Assembly: GCA_900696525.1 (NCBI GenBank)
Contig: CAADGL010000022.1
Span: 1 to 64,000, forward strand
Source: an uncultured Planctomycetota bacterium
GTDB lineage: Bacteria > Planctomycetota > Phycisphaerae > UBA1845 > Fen-1342
Length of the DNA: 64,000 nt
Reading direction: 5' to 3'
In this document: piece by piece, positions 28,920 through 39,779 of the stretch
How the letters are laid out: the number at the start of each line of letters is the position of its first letter
How positions within the stretch are numbered: the stretch's first letter is position 1
Notes under the pieces: model-generated
The model's database searches: none
What the model saw: only the letters and a program-made list of their open reading frames with translations
What the model was told of the DNA's origin: nothing
Made by a program: the position numbers and the translations under genes

Positions 28920-29812
28920 CTCGCTTGCCAACCTCCCGGCTGCCGCTCCACTCCGCCCCCGCCCGCCGCCAGCGCCGCCAGCGCGTCACGCCGCCGCAGG
29001 TAATCCCGCCGCCACAGCACGGCCAGCCACGCCGCCAGCCCGACGACGCTCGCGCCGCCCCCCATGCGCATGATCCCCATGACCGCCGGCGCATACTTGC
29101 CCTCGCTGGGCACATAGTGGAAGCAGATCAGGAACACCTGGTCCAGCAGCGAGCCAACCTTCCCGCCCGACGCCTCGACCAGCGACAGCCGCAGCACGCT
29201 CGGCTCATACATCACGCCGCCGAGGTAACGCGCCACGCGGCCGTCCGGCGTGCAGATGATCAGGGCCGAGGAGTGGGCCCACTCCTCCTGCTCCGGGTTC
29301 CACTTGTAGCCGAAGCCGACCCGCCGGGTCAGCGTGCGGATGTCGGCGTTCTTGCCCGTCAGGAAGTGCCAGCCGCTGGCGGCCTCGAGCCGGCCGTACT
29401 CCTCGATGTAGTTGCGCTTCTTGGTTCGCGCCAGCAGCGGCTTTTCAAGCGGGTCGAAACTGATCGTCAGCAGCTCGAACTCGCGCCCGGGCAGAAACTC
29501 GATCTCCTGCAGCGCCCTCACCAGCCCGTTGAGCTGGTAATCGCACAGCGACGTGCAGCGGAAGTAGTTCAGCGTGATCACCACCGGCCGCCCGCGGTTG
29601 AAATAGTCCGAAAGCCGCACGTCGCGGTTGTCCTGGTCCGTGAACGGCAGGTCCAGCGGTATCCGCGCCCCGATCTGCTGCTCGACGCCGACACCTTCCA
29701 GCTCCGGCGGGACGCGATCGCCCAGCGCCGCCTGCCCGCGCGCAGCACCGGCCAGCGGCAGCGCAACGGCCGTCGCGGCGATCAGAAACAGGCTGCGGCG
29801 AACCCTGAACAA
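28916..29812 (-). CDS. SCO1/SenC copper chaperone
   Basis: A 298-residue protein that delivers copper to the CuA site of subunit II. After a signal-like helix, the thioredoxin-fold domain holds the copper motif CTSLC (Cys86, Cys90) and the distal ligand His180 in EEWAHSSALIICTPDGR. A second membrane helix near the C-terminus (ASVVGLAAWLAVLWRRDYL) gives a two-anchor form longer than the usual SCO. The start is a TTG at 29812, chosen because GGAG lies about 8 bases upstream and the product begins with an export signal (FRVRRSLFLIAATAVALPLAG). The stop overlaps coxB as ATGA. Confidence 0.92.
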   Translation of the reverse strand: MFRVRRSLFLIAATAVALPLAGAARGQAALGDRVPPELEGVGVEQQIGARIPLDLPFTDQDNRDVRLSDYFNRGRPVVITLNYFRCTSLCDYQLNGLVRALQEIEFLPGREFELLTISFDPLEKPLLARTKKRNYIEEYGRLEAASGWHFLTGKNADIRTLTRRVGFGYKWNPEQEEWAHSSALIICTPDGRVARYLGGVMYEPSVLRLSLVEASGGKVGSLLDQVFLICFHYVPSEGKYAPAVMGIMRMGGGASVVGLAAWLAVLWRRDYLRRRDALAALAAGGGGVERQPGGWQAR

Positions 29813-29910
29813 ACCCCCGACTCCCGAACACGGCGCCCCGGTGGGGCGAATAAACCAGTATATCCCTAAGCAGCGCTGGGCGGTCGCAAGCCGCAGCCTT
29901 GCGCGCTCCG

Positions 29911-30399
29911 CTAGGCCCCCGAGCCCCCGACCGGGGCCGACGCCGGCGGCGCCTCCGTGTGCGTTTCCGATTGCGATTCTGGTGGCGGTTGCACGGGCGC
30001 CGCCCCCGCGGGCGGAGGGGCCAGCGGATCGGCCGCCGTCTTCGGATCGCGAATCATCAGGGCCATCGCGTCGGCGACCGGCAGGCCGCGGATCTTCTTC
30101 TCGACGGACGCGACCTTGCCATCCGGCGACGTTTCCATCTCGACGACGACGTACTCGCCGGTCGCCAGCCGCTCCTCCTGTGCCACGCGGAGACGGCGGG
30201 TTTCGGGCGAACCGGCGGCCAGCGACTTGGCCCCGGATTCGACGGCGGTGAGCCGCTGGGTGATCGTCGCGACGAAGAGCACGCTGAGCACGACGATGAT
30301 GGAGCCGATGATCCCTGAGTACACGACCGGAAACGGGGCCGGATCGTCCTGGGACATGTCGCGCTGCGCTTCGTGGTTCACGTCCGGGTCCTTCAACAC
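29911..30399 (-). CDS. Single-pass membrane protein in act-cox operon, unknown
   Basis: A 162-residue protein with one membrane helix (YSGIIGSIIVVLSVLFVATI), a soluble domain (VAQEERLATGEYVVVEMETSPDGKVASVEK), and a Pro/Ala/Glu-rich disordered tail. It lies between actF and sco. The start is a GTG at 30399 with GGAGGG about 10 bases upstream; an ATG at 30357 is a possible alternative. I recognise no family, but its place suggests an accessory role for ACIII or oxidase assembly. Confidence 0.65.
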   Translation of the reverse strand: MLKDPDVNHEAQRDMSQDDPAPFPVVYSGIIGSIIVVLSVLFVATITQRLTAVESGAKSLAAGSPETRRLRVAQEERLATGEYVVVEMETSPDGKVASVEKKIRGLPVADAMALMIRDPKTAADPLAPPPAGAAPVQPPPESQSETHTEAPPASAPVGGSGA

Positions 30400-30427
30400 G
30401 ACGCCACAACCCTCCTGCTCGCCGCCC

Positions 30428-31693
30428 TCAGATGTTCGTGAACGCCAGCGACTCGGTCAGCCGGGGATCGCGCTCCGGGATCAGCGGATGCATCGCCATC
30501 CGCCGCAGCACGTAGCCCGCCAGCAGCGCCCCCATGCCGACGGCCAGCAGCCCCGCCAGCAGCAGGCCGAGCAGGTCGAAGGGCGCCGTCCCCGGGTCGC
30601 TCAGCTTGAAGTAGTACGGCGGCATGACGAGGTAGTAGATATCGAGCCAGTGGATCACGAGCACGTAGCACGCCAGGCCGGCCAGGACCTGCAAGCGGCG
30701 TTTCGGGGCGCGTGAGATCAGCATCAGGAACGGGAGCATGAAGTGCCCGAAGAGCAGCAGCAGGCTCAGGGCGATCCAGCCGCCCGTCTGGCGCACGGCA
30801 TACCAGGCGGTCTCTTCGGGGATGTTGCCGTACCAGATGAGCATGTACTGTGAGAAGGCGATGTAAGACCAGAAGACGACGAAGGCGAAGACGAGCTTGC
30901 CGACGTCGTGCATGTGCTCGACGGAGACGGCGCGGACCATGTAGCCCGCCCGCTGAAGCAGGTGCACCGTCAGGGCCAGCAGCGCGCAGAACGACAGCAT
31001 CGCCCCCGCGAAGTAATAGACGCCGAAAATGGTGCTGTACCAGCTCGGCGCCAGCGACATGATCACGTCGAAGGCGAAAAAGGTGAGCGTCAGCGCGAAC
31101 AGGTACATCGCCGGCGCGCTCCACTTGCCCAGCCCGCGGGTGATCGCCGGGTCGCCCGTGCGATCCTGCTCCAGCGAGCGCGACAGCAGCCACGCCGACA
31201 GCCCCACCCACGCCGCGAAGTACACCGCCAGCCGCACGGCGAAGAAGCCCGCGTTCAGGTAGGGCGCCTTCGCCTGCAGCAGCGGCTCCTTCGCGACGTA
31301 CTGCGCGTCGGTCCACGGATAGACCTGATGCACCGCCGCCGGGAAACCCAGCAGCCCGCCCGTCAGGATCAAGAGCACGGCCGGCGCCGCCAGCAGCGCC
31401 AGCAGCGGGAACGCCGTGGTGAACAGCTCCGCCAGCCGGCGGACGACGACGCTCCACCCGGCGCGCGTCAGGTGCTGGAGCAGCACGAAGAACAGCGCTC
31501 CCAGCGCGATGCTGACGTAGTAGCACAGGTTCATCACGTAGGCCCGCAGCAGCGACTCCAGGCCGAAGGCCCCGATCGCCAGCGCCACCACGATCGCCCC
31601 CAGCCCCGCGGTCTGAAGCCGTCTGGCCAGCGGCTGCCAGCGCCCCTCCTCCAGCCGCAGGCGATCGCTCGAGATGTCGATCACGTGTTGCAC
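30428..31693 (-). CDS. actF: ACIII subunit ActF, integral membrane
   Basis: A 421-residue protein with about ten membrane helices, one of the membrane subunits of alternative complex III. Recognisable blocks are AMYLFALTLTFFAFDVIMSLAPSW, STIFGVYYFAGAMLSF and DVGKLVFAFVVFWSYIAFSQYMLIWYGNIPEET, where ActF and ActC share this NrfD-like plan. A GTG 4 bases after the actDE stop was chosen as the start, with GGAGG upstream; a second GTG 9 bases further on is possible. It follows actDE directly. Confidence 0.92.
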   Translation of the reverse strand: MQHVIDISSDRLRLEEGRWQPLARRLQTAGLGAIVVALAIGAFGLESLLRAYVMNLCYYVSIALGALFFVLLQHLTRAGWSVVVRRLAELFTTAFPLLALLAAPAVLLILTGGLLGFPAAVHQVYPWTDAQYVAKEPLLQAKAPYLNAGFFAVRLAVYFAAWVGLSAWLLSRSLEQDRTGDPAITRGLGKWSAPAMYLFALTLTFFAFDVIMSLAPSWYSTIFGVYYFAGAMLSFCALLALTVHLLQRAGYMVRAVSVEHMHDVGKLVFAFVVFWSYIAFSQYMLIWYGNIPEETAWYAVRQTGGWIALSLLLLFGHFMLPFLMLISRAPKRRLQVLAGLACYVLVIHWLDIYYLVMPPYYFKLSDPGTAPFDLLGLLLAGLLAVGMGALLAGYVLRRMAMHPLIPERDPRLTESLAFTNI

Positions 31694-31697
31694 AGGC

Positions 31698-33007
31698 TCA
31701 CTCGCCTCCGTCCCGCTCGCGCGGCCCGATGTTCTCCACCGCCGCCAGGTCGCCCGCCCGCGGATAGTGCGCCCGCTGGAGCGCCCGCACATACGCGACG
31801 ATCGCCCAACGGTCCTCCGGCGAGATGCGGTCGCCGTACGGCCCCATCGTCCGGATGCCGTTCGTGATCGTGTTGAACAGGTGGCCAACGGGGCGGCTGC
31901 GCCGCTCGGCGTCGGTCAGCGCCGCCGCCGCCACCCACGCCGGCTCCTCCAGCTCGATGGCGCGCTGGTTGATGCGCCCCTGGCCCGACCCGTCGAACCC
32001 GTGACACGGCGCGCAATAGACGCCGTACTTGTCGTGCCCGCGCTGGAGGAACTCGGCCGTCAGCCGCACCTCCGGCCGGTGCGCCGGGAACTGCTCGGCG
32101 TAGCCGTTGCCCACGATGCCGCGCTCGAAGTGCGCGTCGTCGCCCAGCTCGCCGCGGGCCACGGCGCCGGCGACGGGCAGGCGCATGACGCGCTGATCGG
32201 CGAAAAGCGGATACGCGCGCTGCGTCTTGAACTTCTCCTGGTTGTCCATGTCCTGGATCAGGTGGATGCGCGGGCTGTCGCTGCGCGAGACGCGCGCCTT
32301 GGCGATGATCGCCGGCGGAATCAGCGCCAGGCACAGCAGCACCACCAGCACGCGGTTGACAATTCTCGTCGGCGCCGGCGGAGTCGGCTCGTCGTAGACC
32401 TCCTCCACCGCCGTCCCGCCCAGCGACCTCAGCAGCGCGGGCGTGTGCTGCGGGTCGTAGCTGGGATCCGCCGTCTCGACGCAGAGGAAGAAGCGGTCGT
32501 CGGTGACGCGGCGGAAACGCTGACTGCGGAAGAGCGGGTTGTAGTGCTTGGGCAGGTCGTTGAGCACGAGCATGCCGAAGACCGCGCCGAAAGCCGAGAA
32601 CAGCACCGTCAGCTCGAAGATGACCGGGATATTCGCGGGCAGGCTCCAGAACGGCTTGCCGCTGACCTGGAACGGGTAGCCGCGGATGAAGTTCAGCGCG
32701 GCGGGCAGATCGACGTTGCTGGCGTTGGTCCACCATTGCAGCACCAGCCCCGTCAGGCAGCCCACGGCCCCGCAGGCAAAGACCAGCAGCGGCAGCTTCG
32801 TGCGTTGGATGCCCATCTGCTCGTCGATGCCGTGCACCGGAAAGGGCGTGTGCGTGTCCCAGCGGACAAAACCGGCGTCGCGGATGCGGCGCGCGGCTTC
32901 CTTGATCGCGCTGGGCGTCTCGAACTCGACCAGCAGCGCGTGCAGCCGGCGGCCGCCGTCCGAGGCGCCGTCCGTCCGCCGGGTGTCAATGGCGGTTGCG
33001 GTGTGGC

Positions 33008-33011
<4 letters not shown>
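31698..33011 (-). CDS. actDE: ActD-ActE fusion: membrane subunit plus cytochrome c
   Basis: A 437-residue fusion. Residues 20-205 are ActD (DUF3341): [35 protein letters not shown], then two helices and [27 protein letters not shown]. Residues 215-437 are ActE, with a membrane anchor ([16 protein letters not shown]) and a monoheme cytochrome c domain with CAPCH (333-337) and a Met in [14 protein letters not shown]. In many ACIII operons these are two genes. The start overlaps the actC stop as ATGA, consistent with coupling. Confidence 0.93.
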
Positions 33012-34477
<1,466 letters not shown>

Positions 34478-34515
34478 GTACCTCTCGCGTCGCGATTGAG
34501 CGCGCGTCCTTCCCA

Positions 34516-37500
34516 TCACCCGTGGTTGCGGGCGTCGTCACCGGCGGCCTCGACCGCCGGGTTGCGCAGCCGCGTCAGGTACTTCAGCCGCGATCGCACG
34601 TTGAGCTCCGAAAGCATCTCGTAGGTGCGTTCGTGGGCATGAAGCCGGCTGACGCGCGCGTCGGAGTATCGCAGATCCCCGAACGTGATCGCCTCCGCCG
34701 GGCAGGCCTGCGCGCACGCGGGCACGATCGCCGACTCCGCGATGCGCTCCTCGGGCTCGCGGTTCGGCCGCGGCGTGACCTGCTCGTTGCGGTGCGCGAT
34801 CTTGGCGGCGTTGATGCGCTGCACGCAGAAGGTGCACTTCTCCATCACGCCGCGGCTGCGCACGGTGACGTCCGGGTTCATGCGCAGCTTCTCGATCTCG
34901 GTCAGGTGCGTCTGCGGCAGCATGCTGGGCGTGTTCTTGATGTCGAAGGTCTGGAACACGCTGACCCCGCCGACGCGCGAGCGCGGATGCCGCGGGCCGT
35001 AGTGGTTGTAGAACCAGTTGAACCGCCGCACCTTGTACGGGCAGTTGTTCGAGCAGTAGCGCGTGCCGATGCAGCGGTTGTAGACCATGACGTTGAGCCC
35101 CTCCTCGTCATGGACCGTCGCCGCCACCGGGCACACCTGCTCGCAGGGGGCGTTCTCGCACTGGTGACAGGTCACCGGCTGGTGCACGACCTCGGCCGTC
35201 TCCGGGTCGCCGCGGAAGTAGCGGTCGATGCGGATCCAGTGCATCTCACGGCCGAGCTGCACCTCCGCCTTGCCCACCACCGCGACGTTGTTCTCGCTCT
35301 GGCACGCCACCACGCACGCCGAGCAGCCCGTGCAGCGAGCCAGGTCGATCGCCATCCCCCACTTCGCCTTGTCGGGGAACTCGTGGCCGGCGAAGAGCTG
35401 AATCTGCGGCAGCGGGTGAACGCGGTCGTGCACGACGTGCGCGGCGTAGTTGCGCACCACGCCTTCCTTGCCATGGCCGTCGCCCCCCTCCGCGCCCGCC
35501 CCGCCGGGGCCGTTGTGGCCGTGGCCGGCCAGGTAGTCGCGGTAGTCCTTCAGCGTGCCTTCGCGCACCAGGATCGGAATGCGGTATTGCGTCTCCTTCT
35601 CGCCGATGTCCGAGGCCATCGCGTGATGGTCCTGCGTCGTGGCCAGGTCGTAGTGGCCTCCCGCCGCCGAGACCTCGGCGCCGCCGGCGATAAACCAGCC
35701 CGCCGCCGTCCGAAGTGTGTACGAGTCGAAGCCGGCGCCGTCGGCCACGCGGCCCGCCGCCTCCCCACGCCCATACCCCAGCGGCAGCGTGATCGAATCC
35801 GCCGCGTGCCCGGGCAGAATGTACGCCGCCAGCGTCAGCTCGCGCCCGTTGCCGCGGATGCGCACCAGGCTGCCATTCCGCCGCACGCCCAGCCGCCGCG
35901 CCGTCGCCGGCGCCATGATCGCCGCGTTGTCCCAGGTGAGCTTGGTCAGCGGCTCGGGAAGTTCCTGAAGCCAGCCGCTGTTCGCGAAGCGCCCGTCATA
36001 CACCTTCGTGTCGGGCACGAACACCAGCTCGATGCCCGCCGCCGCGGGCGAGGCGAAGAACGGCGTGATCTGGCTCCACGCGGCCGCCGCCGCCGTCGGC
36101 GTCTGAACCGTCGCCGGGCCCTCTGCCACGCCATCGTGCAGCACGCGCCGCCACGCCGCCTCGAAATCCTGTCCCGGTTGTGTGCGGGCCCGGAACGTCC
36201 GGCGGACAAGGTCGTAGCCGCTGGTGAGCTCGTCGCCGGCCAGCAGCGCCACCAGCTCGATCGGGCTGATGCCGTGATAGAGCGGCTCGATCAGCGGCTG
36301 CTGCACGCTGTAGGTTCCGTCAATCGCCGCGGCGTCTCCCCAGCATTCGAGGAAGTGCGCCCGCGGCGCGTGCCACGAGCAGAGCCGCGACGTTTCGTTG
36401 TCGTACAGGCTCAGGTGAATGCTGGTCTCGACCCTGGCCAGGGCCGCGGCGAAGTCGAGATCGGCCGGCGCGTCGTAGACGGGGTTTCCGCCGAGGACGA
36501 CGAGCGTCGAGACCTGGCCGCTGCTCATGCGCTGGGTGAGCGTGCGGATGGCGTCGAGGTGGCTCGGGCGCGCCGCGTCTGGCGCCGGCGCGTAGAGGAC
36601 GGTCTTGCCGATGTTGCCCAGGGCGTTGTTGAGCAGGTGCGCCAGGGCGTGAACCTCGGGGGGCTGGTTGGGCCCGGCGCAGACGACGCTGCGGCCGCGA
36701 TGGGCGGCGAGGTCCTGCGCAATGCCCCTGGCGAAGGCATATTTCACCGCGCCGCTCGACCGCGCCGGCACGTTCACGCCCAGCTCGCCCAGGGCGGCGG
36801 CGATCTCCCAGGCCACCTGGGCCACGTCGAGGCTGCGCACCGCGTAGCGGTGATCGGCATTGCTGCCCGTCAGCGAGACGTTGCTCTCGACCGCGTACAG
36901 GCGGTTCATCCGGTGCTCGGCGTTGTCGGCCGTGCGTCCGCGGGCGAACTCGCGCGTGTAGCGCAGGGCCGACGGGTCGCGGCCCAGCAGGTCGGCGTCG
37001 AGGCAGACGATCACGTCGGCCAGCAGCTCGTCGCGCTCCAGGTCGTGCAGCCGGTAGATCGGCCGGTACGTCCCGCCCAGGGCGATCGCCACACCCGCGC
37101 GCTCGTTGTCGCGCGATACGGGCTCATACTCGTACCACGCGGCCTGCGGGCAGGCCTTTAGCAGCCGCTCGCGCAGCTCGGCGAGCGTCGCCGACGACGA
37201 CGCCTCGCTCAGCACGCACAGCCCGGCCCCGCCCGCTCCGCGGACCTTCGCGAAATGCTCACGCGCCAGCGGCAGGAAACGCTTGCTCACTTCCTCGGGC
37301 GTTCGCTCCGGCCCGCCGGCGGCAATCGCGCCGATGCTGCGGTCCGGGTCGTACATCTCGAGGATGGCGGCCTGCTCGATCGCGCCGGATGCGCCGAGAC
37401 TGGCCGGGTGCAGCTCGTTGCCCTCGATCTTGATCGGCCGCCCGTCGTAGCTGCGCACCAGCAGCCCCGTCCCGACGCCGCCGACGTCCATCGTCGTGGC

Positions 37501-37764
37501 GTAGTAGACCGCCTTGCCGGGGATGCGCCCGGGCGGGCGCTGGTTGTAGGCGACGATGCTCTCGCGCGGCCAGCGGCACCCCGCCAGCCCCGCCATCGCC
37601 AGCGACGCGCCCATAACCTTCAGGAACTGGCGGCGGGAGGGCGAGAACAGCAGCTCTTCGGCCAGTCCGGGAAACTCGCGCGCGATGAAGTTGCGGAACT
37701 CGGGCGTCTGCGCCCGTTCCTCCAAGCTGCGCCAGTATTCCTTGCCTGTGCCCACCTGGTCCAC
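34516..37764 (-). CDS. actB: ACIII subunit ActB, molybdopterin-like/Fe-S fusion
   Basis: A 1082-residue peripheral subunit of ACIII. A Tat-type motif RRQFLK (44-49) precedes a large region resembling the molybdopterin-oxidoreductase B1/B2 fold, which in ACIII lacks cofactor. The C-terminal ferredoxin-like part has cysteine clusters [41 protein letters not shown] and CAQACP for four iron-sulfur centers. A His/Gly-rich linker ([21 protein letters not shown] region) separates the halves. The gene follows actA by about 36 bases. Confidence 0.95.
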   Translation of the reverse strand: MDQVGTGKEYWRSLEERAQTPEFRNFIAREFPGLAEELLFSPSRRQFLKVMGASLAMAGLAGCRWPRESIVAYNQRPPGRIPGKAVYYATTMDVGGVGTGLLVRSYDGRPIKIEGNELHPASLGASGAIEQAAILEMYDPDRSIGAIAAGGPERTPEEVSKRFLPLAREHFAKVRGAGGAGLCVLSEASSSATLAELRERLLKACPQAAWYEYEPVSRDNERAGVAIALGGTYRPIYRLHDLERDELLADVIVCLDADLLGRDPSALRYTREFARGRTADNAEHRMNRLYAVESNVSLTGSNADHRYAVRSLDVAQVAWEIAAALGELGVNVPARSSGAVKYAFARGIAQDLAAHRGRSVVCAGPNQPPEVHALAHLLNNALGNIGKTVLYAPAPDAARPSHLDAIRTLTQRMSSGQVSTLVVLGGNPVYDAPADLDFAAALARVETSIHLSLYDNETSRLCSWHAPRAHFLECWGDAAAIDGTYSVQQPLIEPLYHGISPIELVALLAGDELTSGYDLVRRTFRARTQPGQDFEAAWRRVLHDGVAEGPATVQTPTAAAAAWSQITPFFASPAAAGIELVFVPDTKVYDGRFANSGWLQELPEPLTKLTWDNAAIMAPATARRLGVRRNGSLVRIRGNGRELTLAAYILPGHAADSITLPLGYGRGEAAGRVADGAGFDSYTLRTAAGWFIAGGAEVSAAGGHYDLATTQDHHAMASDIGEKETQYRIPILVREGTLKDYRDYLAGHGHNGPGGAGAEGGDGHGKEGVVRNYAAHVVHDRVHPLPQIQLFAGHEFPDKAKWGMAIDLARCTGCSACVVACQSENNVAVVGKAEVQLGREMHWIRIDRYFRGDPETAEVVHQPVTCHQCENAPCEQVCPVAATVHDEEGLNVMVYNRCIGTRYCSNNCPYKVRRFNWFYNHYGPRHPRSRVGGVSVFQTFDIKNTPSMLPQTHLTEIEKLRMNPDVTVRSRGVMEKCTFCVQRINAAKIAHRNEQVTPRPNREPEERIAESAIVPACAQACPAEAITFGDLRYSDARVSRLHAHERTYEMLSELNVRSRLKYLTRLRNPAVEAAGDDARNHG

Positions 37765-37800
37765 CCTCTCCCGCGGGCCAGCGCCGCGCCCTACTTCGTC

Positions 37801-38427
37801 TCAGCGATGACAGGTCGAACAATCCTGCGATGGATTGATGTTGTACTTCTGCCTCAGCTCTCGCCCGACGCGCAATTGCTCCTCCGGCGTCAGCGCGTAG
37901 GCCATGTCCGTGATCTTGTCGAGCGGCCGCAGGAAGCGCTCCGGCTCGCGGTGGCACTCCAGGCACCAGCCCATGCTCAGCGGCTGCGCCTGGTACACCA
38001 CGTCCATCTGGTCCACACGCCCGTGGCACGACGCGCACCCGATCCCGCGCCGTACGTGCGCGCTGTGGTTGAAGTACGCGTAATCCGGCAGGTCGTGAAC
38101 CTTCACCCACTTGATCGCCTCGCTCGCCGCGTACGCCGCGCTGATCGCCGCGATCCGGCTCTTGGCCGGCTCCGCCGACTCGCGCTTGATCCCCGTGTGG
38201 CAGTTCATGCACACCTGCGTCGGCGGGACGGCGGCGTGCGGCGACTCGTCCACGGTCGCGTGGCAGTAGGTGCAGTCCAGCCCAAGGATGCCCGCGTGCA
38301 ACGCGTGGTTGTACGGGATCGGCTGCGTCGGCATGTAGCCCACGTCGGTCGCCAGCGGCGAAAAGCCGAAATAGACGATGCCCGCCGCGTAGAGCGCGGC
38401 AAAGCCTCCGCCCAAGGCCAGCGACAC
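37801..38427 (-). CDS. actA: ACIII subunit ActA, pentaheme cytochrome c
   Basis: A 208-residue protein (222 if extended) that is the pentaheme subunit of ACIII. A membrane anchor (LALGGGFAALYAAGIVYFGF) is followed by YNHALHAGILGLDCTYCH and five heme sites: CTYCH, CMNCH, CASCH, CLECH and CSTCH. The nearest standard start is the GTG at 38427. However, in-frame residues upstream read SSFIFPEWTNGLR, matching the family N-terminus of the form SQIFPRWTN, with no ATG, GTG or TTG before them. An ATC at 38469, with GGAG 7 bases upstream, may be the real start. First gene of the operon. Confidence 0.93.
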   Translation of the reverse strand: MSLALGGGFAALYAAGIVYFGFSPLATDVGYMPTQPIPYNHALHAGILGLDCTYCHATVDESPHAAVPPTQVCMNCHTGIKRESAEPAKSRIAAISAAYAASEAIKWVKVHDLPDYAYFNHSAHVRRGIGCASCHGRVDQMDVVYQAQPLSMGWCLECHREPERFLRPLDKITDMAYALTPEEQLRVGRELRQKYNINPSQDCSTCHR

Positions 38428-38469
38428 GCGCAGCCCGTTGGTCCATTCTGGAAAAATGAAGGAGCTGAT

Positions 38470-38810
38470 GGCTCTACTCCGTTTCCCACGAAGCGCGGGT
38501 CGATGATAGGGCGGCGCTTCCGGTGGTCAAGCGCGCCGCTGGCCGCCCCCGTCAATCCCCCGGACACCCGCGCCCGCCCGCCGGCCTCTCGCCGCTCGCG
38601 TGCACCGATGCCATCGACCTGTCCGCGCTGTCGTCCCCGCGGTTTTTCGGAGCGGCATAGTGTACGGCCCCCGCGCCGTGCGTCAACGGCCCGACCGCGG
38701 GCCCGGAGCGACTCCCGCATCGGACCCCGGCGCCCGCCCCCCCAGGGGCGACGCTTTCCTCCCGGCGATGAAGGCTTGACGGGCCCGCCACCAACGCGTG
38801 ACATGTGGAC
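38470..38810. other. Divergent intergenic region, act operon / ppk2
   Basis: A 341-base gap between divergent transcription units. It holds the act-cox promoter (38659-38686, minus) and the actA ribosome site at 38477-38480. No gene is seen. The stretch near 38520-38640 is GC-rich without clear structure. Confidence 0.5.
38659..38686 (-). promoter_or_regulatory. Promoter of the act-cox respiratory operon
   Basis: On the minus strand TTGACG (38681-38686) and TACACT (38659-38664) are 16 bases apart. The start would be near 38652, leaving a leader of about 180 bases before actA. This is the only good promoter seen upstream of the 14-kb minus-strand operon. Confidence 0.6.
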
Positions 38811-39617
38811 ATGCTCGACACGCGCGCCTACCTGGCCAAGCCCACGCGGCCCGTCGATCTGTCGGCGTTCCCGACGCGCTACGACGGCTCGCTCGAGAAA
38901 GTCGCGGCCCGCGCCGAGTTCGCCCGGCTGCACGCTCGGCTGGTCGCGCTGGAGGAAGTGCTCTATGCAGAGCACAAGCACGCCTTGCTCGTGGTCTTCC
39001 AGGGCATGGACACCAGCGGCAAGGACGGCGTCATCCGCCGCGTCTTCAGCGGTCTGGGTCCGTCGGGGCTGAGCGTGGCGAGCTTCAAGGCGCCCAGCGC
39101 ACTGGAGCGCGACCACGACTTCCTCTGGCGCGTGCACGCGCTCACGCCGCGCGTCGGCTGCACGACGGTCTTCAACCGCTCGCACTACGAGGACGTGCTG
39201 ATCGTCCGCGTCAACGAGCTGGTCCCGCGCGAGCGCTGGCAGCGGCGCTACGACCACATCAACGCGTTCGAGCGCCTGCTCGCCGACGAGGGCGTCACGA
39301 TCGTCAAGTTCTTCCTGCACGTCTCCAAAGAATGTCAGAAGAAACGGCTGGAGCGCCGGCTTGCGGACCCGGACAAGCACTGGAAGTTCAACCCCGACGA
39401 CCTCGAAACCCGCCGCCGCTGGAAGGACTACCAGCGCGCCTACGAAGAGGCGCTCTCGCGCTGCTCGACCCCGCATGCGCCCTGGTACGTCGTTCCAGCC
39501 GAGCCACGCTGGTTCCGCGACCTGCTCGTCGCCCGGGTCCTCGTCGAGACCCTGTCGGCCCTGAAAATGACCTATCCGCAGCCGACGTTCGATCCGAAGA
39601 AGGTGCGCATCGACTGA
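38811..39617 (+). CDS. ppk2: Polyphosphate kinase 2 family protein
   Basis: A 268-residue PPK2-family kinase that moves phosphate between polyphosphate and a nucleotide. Walker A is VFQGMDTSGKDGVIRRV, the lid/B motif is FNRSHYEDVLIVRV, and the family tail includes WKFNPDDLETRRRWKDYQRAYEEAL and APWYVVPAEPRWFRDLLVARVLVETL. It lacks a second PPK2 domain. Start was taken at the ATG at 38811; a GTG at 38805 or a different-frame ATG nearby leave a small uncertainty, since no clear ribosome site exists. It is the first gene of a plus-strand run ahead of mutL. Confidence 0.92.
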   Translation: MLDTRAYLAKPTRPVDLSAFPTRYDGSLEKVAARAEFARLHARLVALEEVLYAEHKHALLVVFQGMDTSGKDGVIRRVFSGLGPSGLSVASFKAPSALERDHDFLWRVHALTPRVGCTTVFNRSHYEDVLIVRVNELVPRERWQRRYDHINAFERLLADEGVTIVKFFLHVSKECQKKRLERRLADPDKHWKFNPDDLETRRRWKDYQRAYEEALSRCSTPHAPWYVVPAEPRWFRDLLVARVLVETLSALKMTYPQPTFDPKKVRID

Positions 39618-39671
39618 TGCATGTCGGGTGGGTGGCATGCCCTCTCTGTCTTCAGCGTGAGCACGCGCGCC

Positions 39672-39718
39672 CTCCGGACGACGGCTCTCCGGACGACGGA
39701 GTCTCCGGGCGACGGCCG
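39672..39718 (+). repeat. Three tandem ~15-bp units upstream of mutL
   Basis: The unit CTCCGGACGACGG occurs at 39672 and 39687, and again with one change (CTCCGGGCGACGG) at 39703, giving spacings of 15 and 16 bases. It lies between ppk2 and mutL. Confidence 0.6.
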
Positions 39719-39779
39719 TCCGTTGCGCCCCCTGCGCCGCTGGCCGTATACTTCCGTCCAGGAGGCTCCCAACCGACCC

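Noticed and set aside
28916-30409. An apparent ~497-residue fusion upstream of sco
   Set aside because: The N-terminal ~200 residues are a shadow of the unknown operon protein; the real sco starts at a TTG (29812) with a ribosome site and signal peptide.
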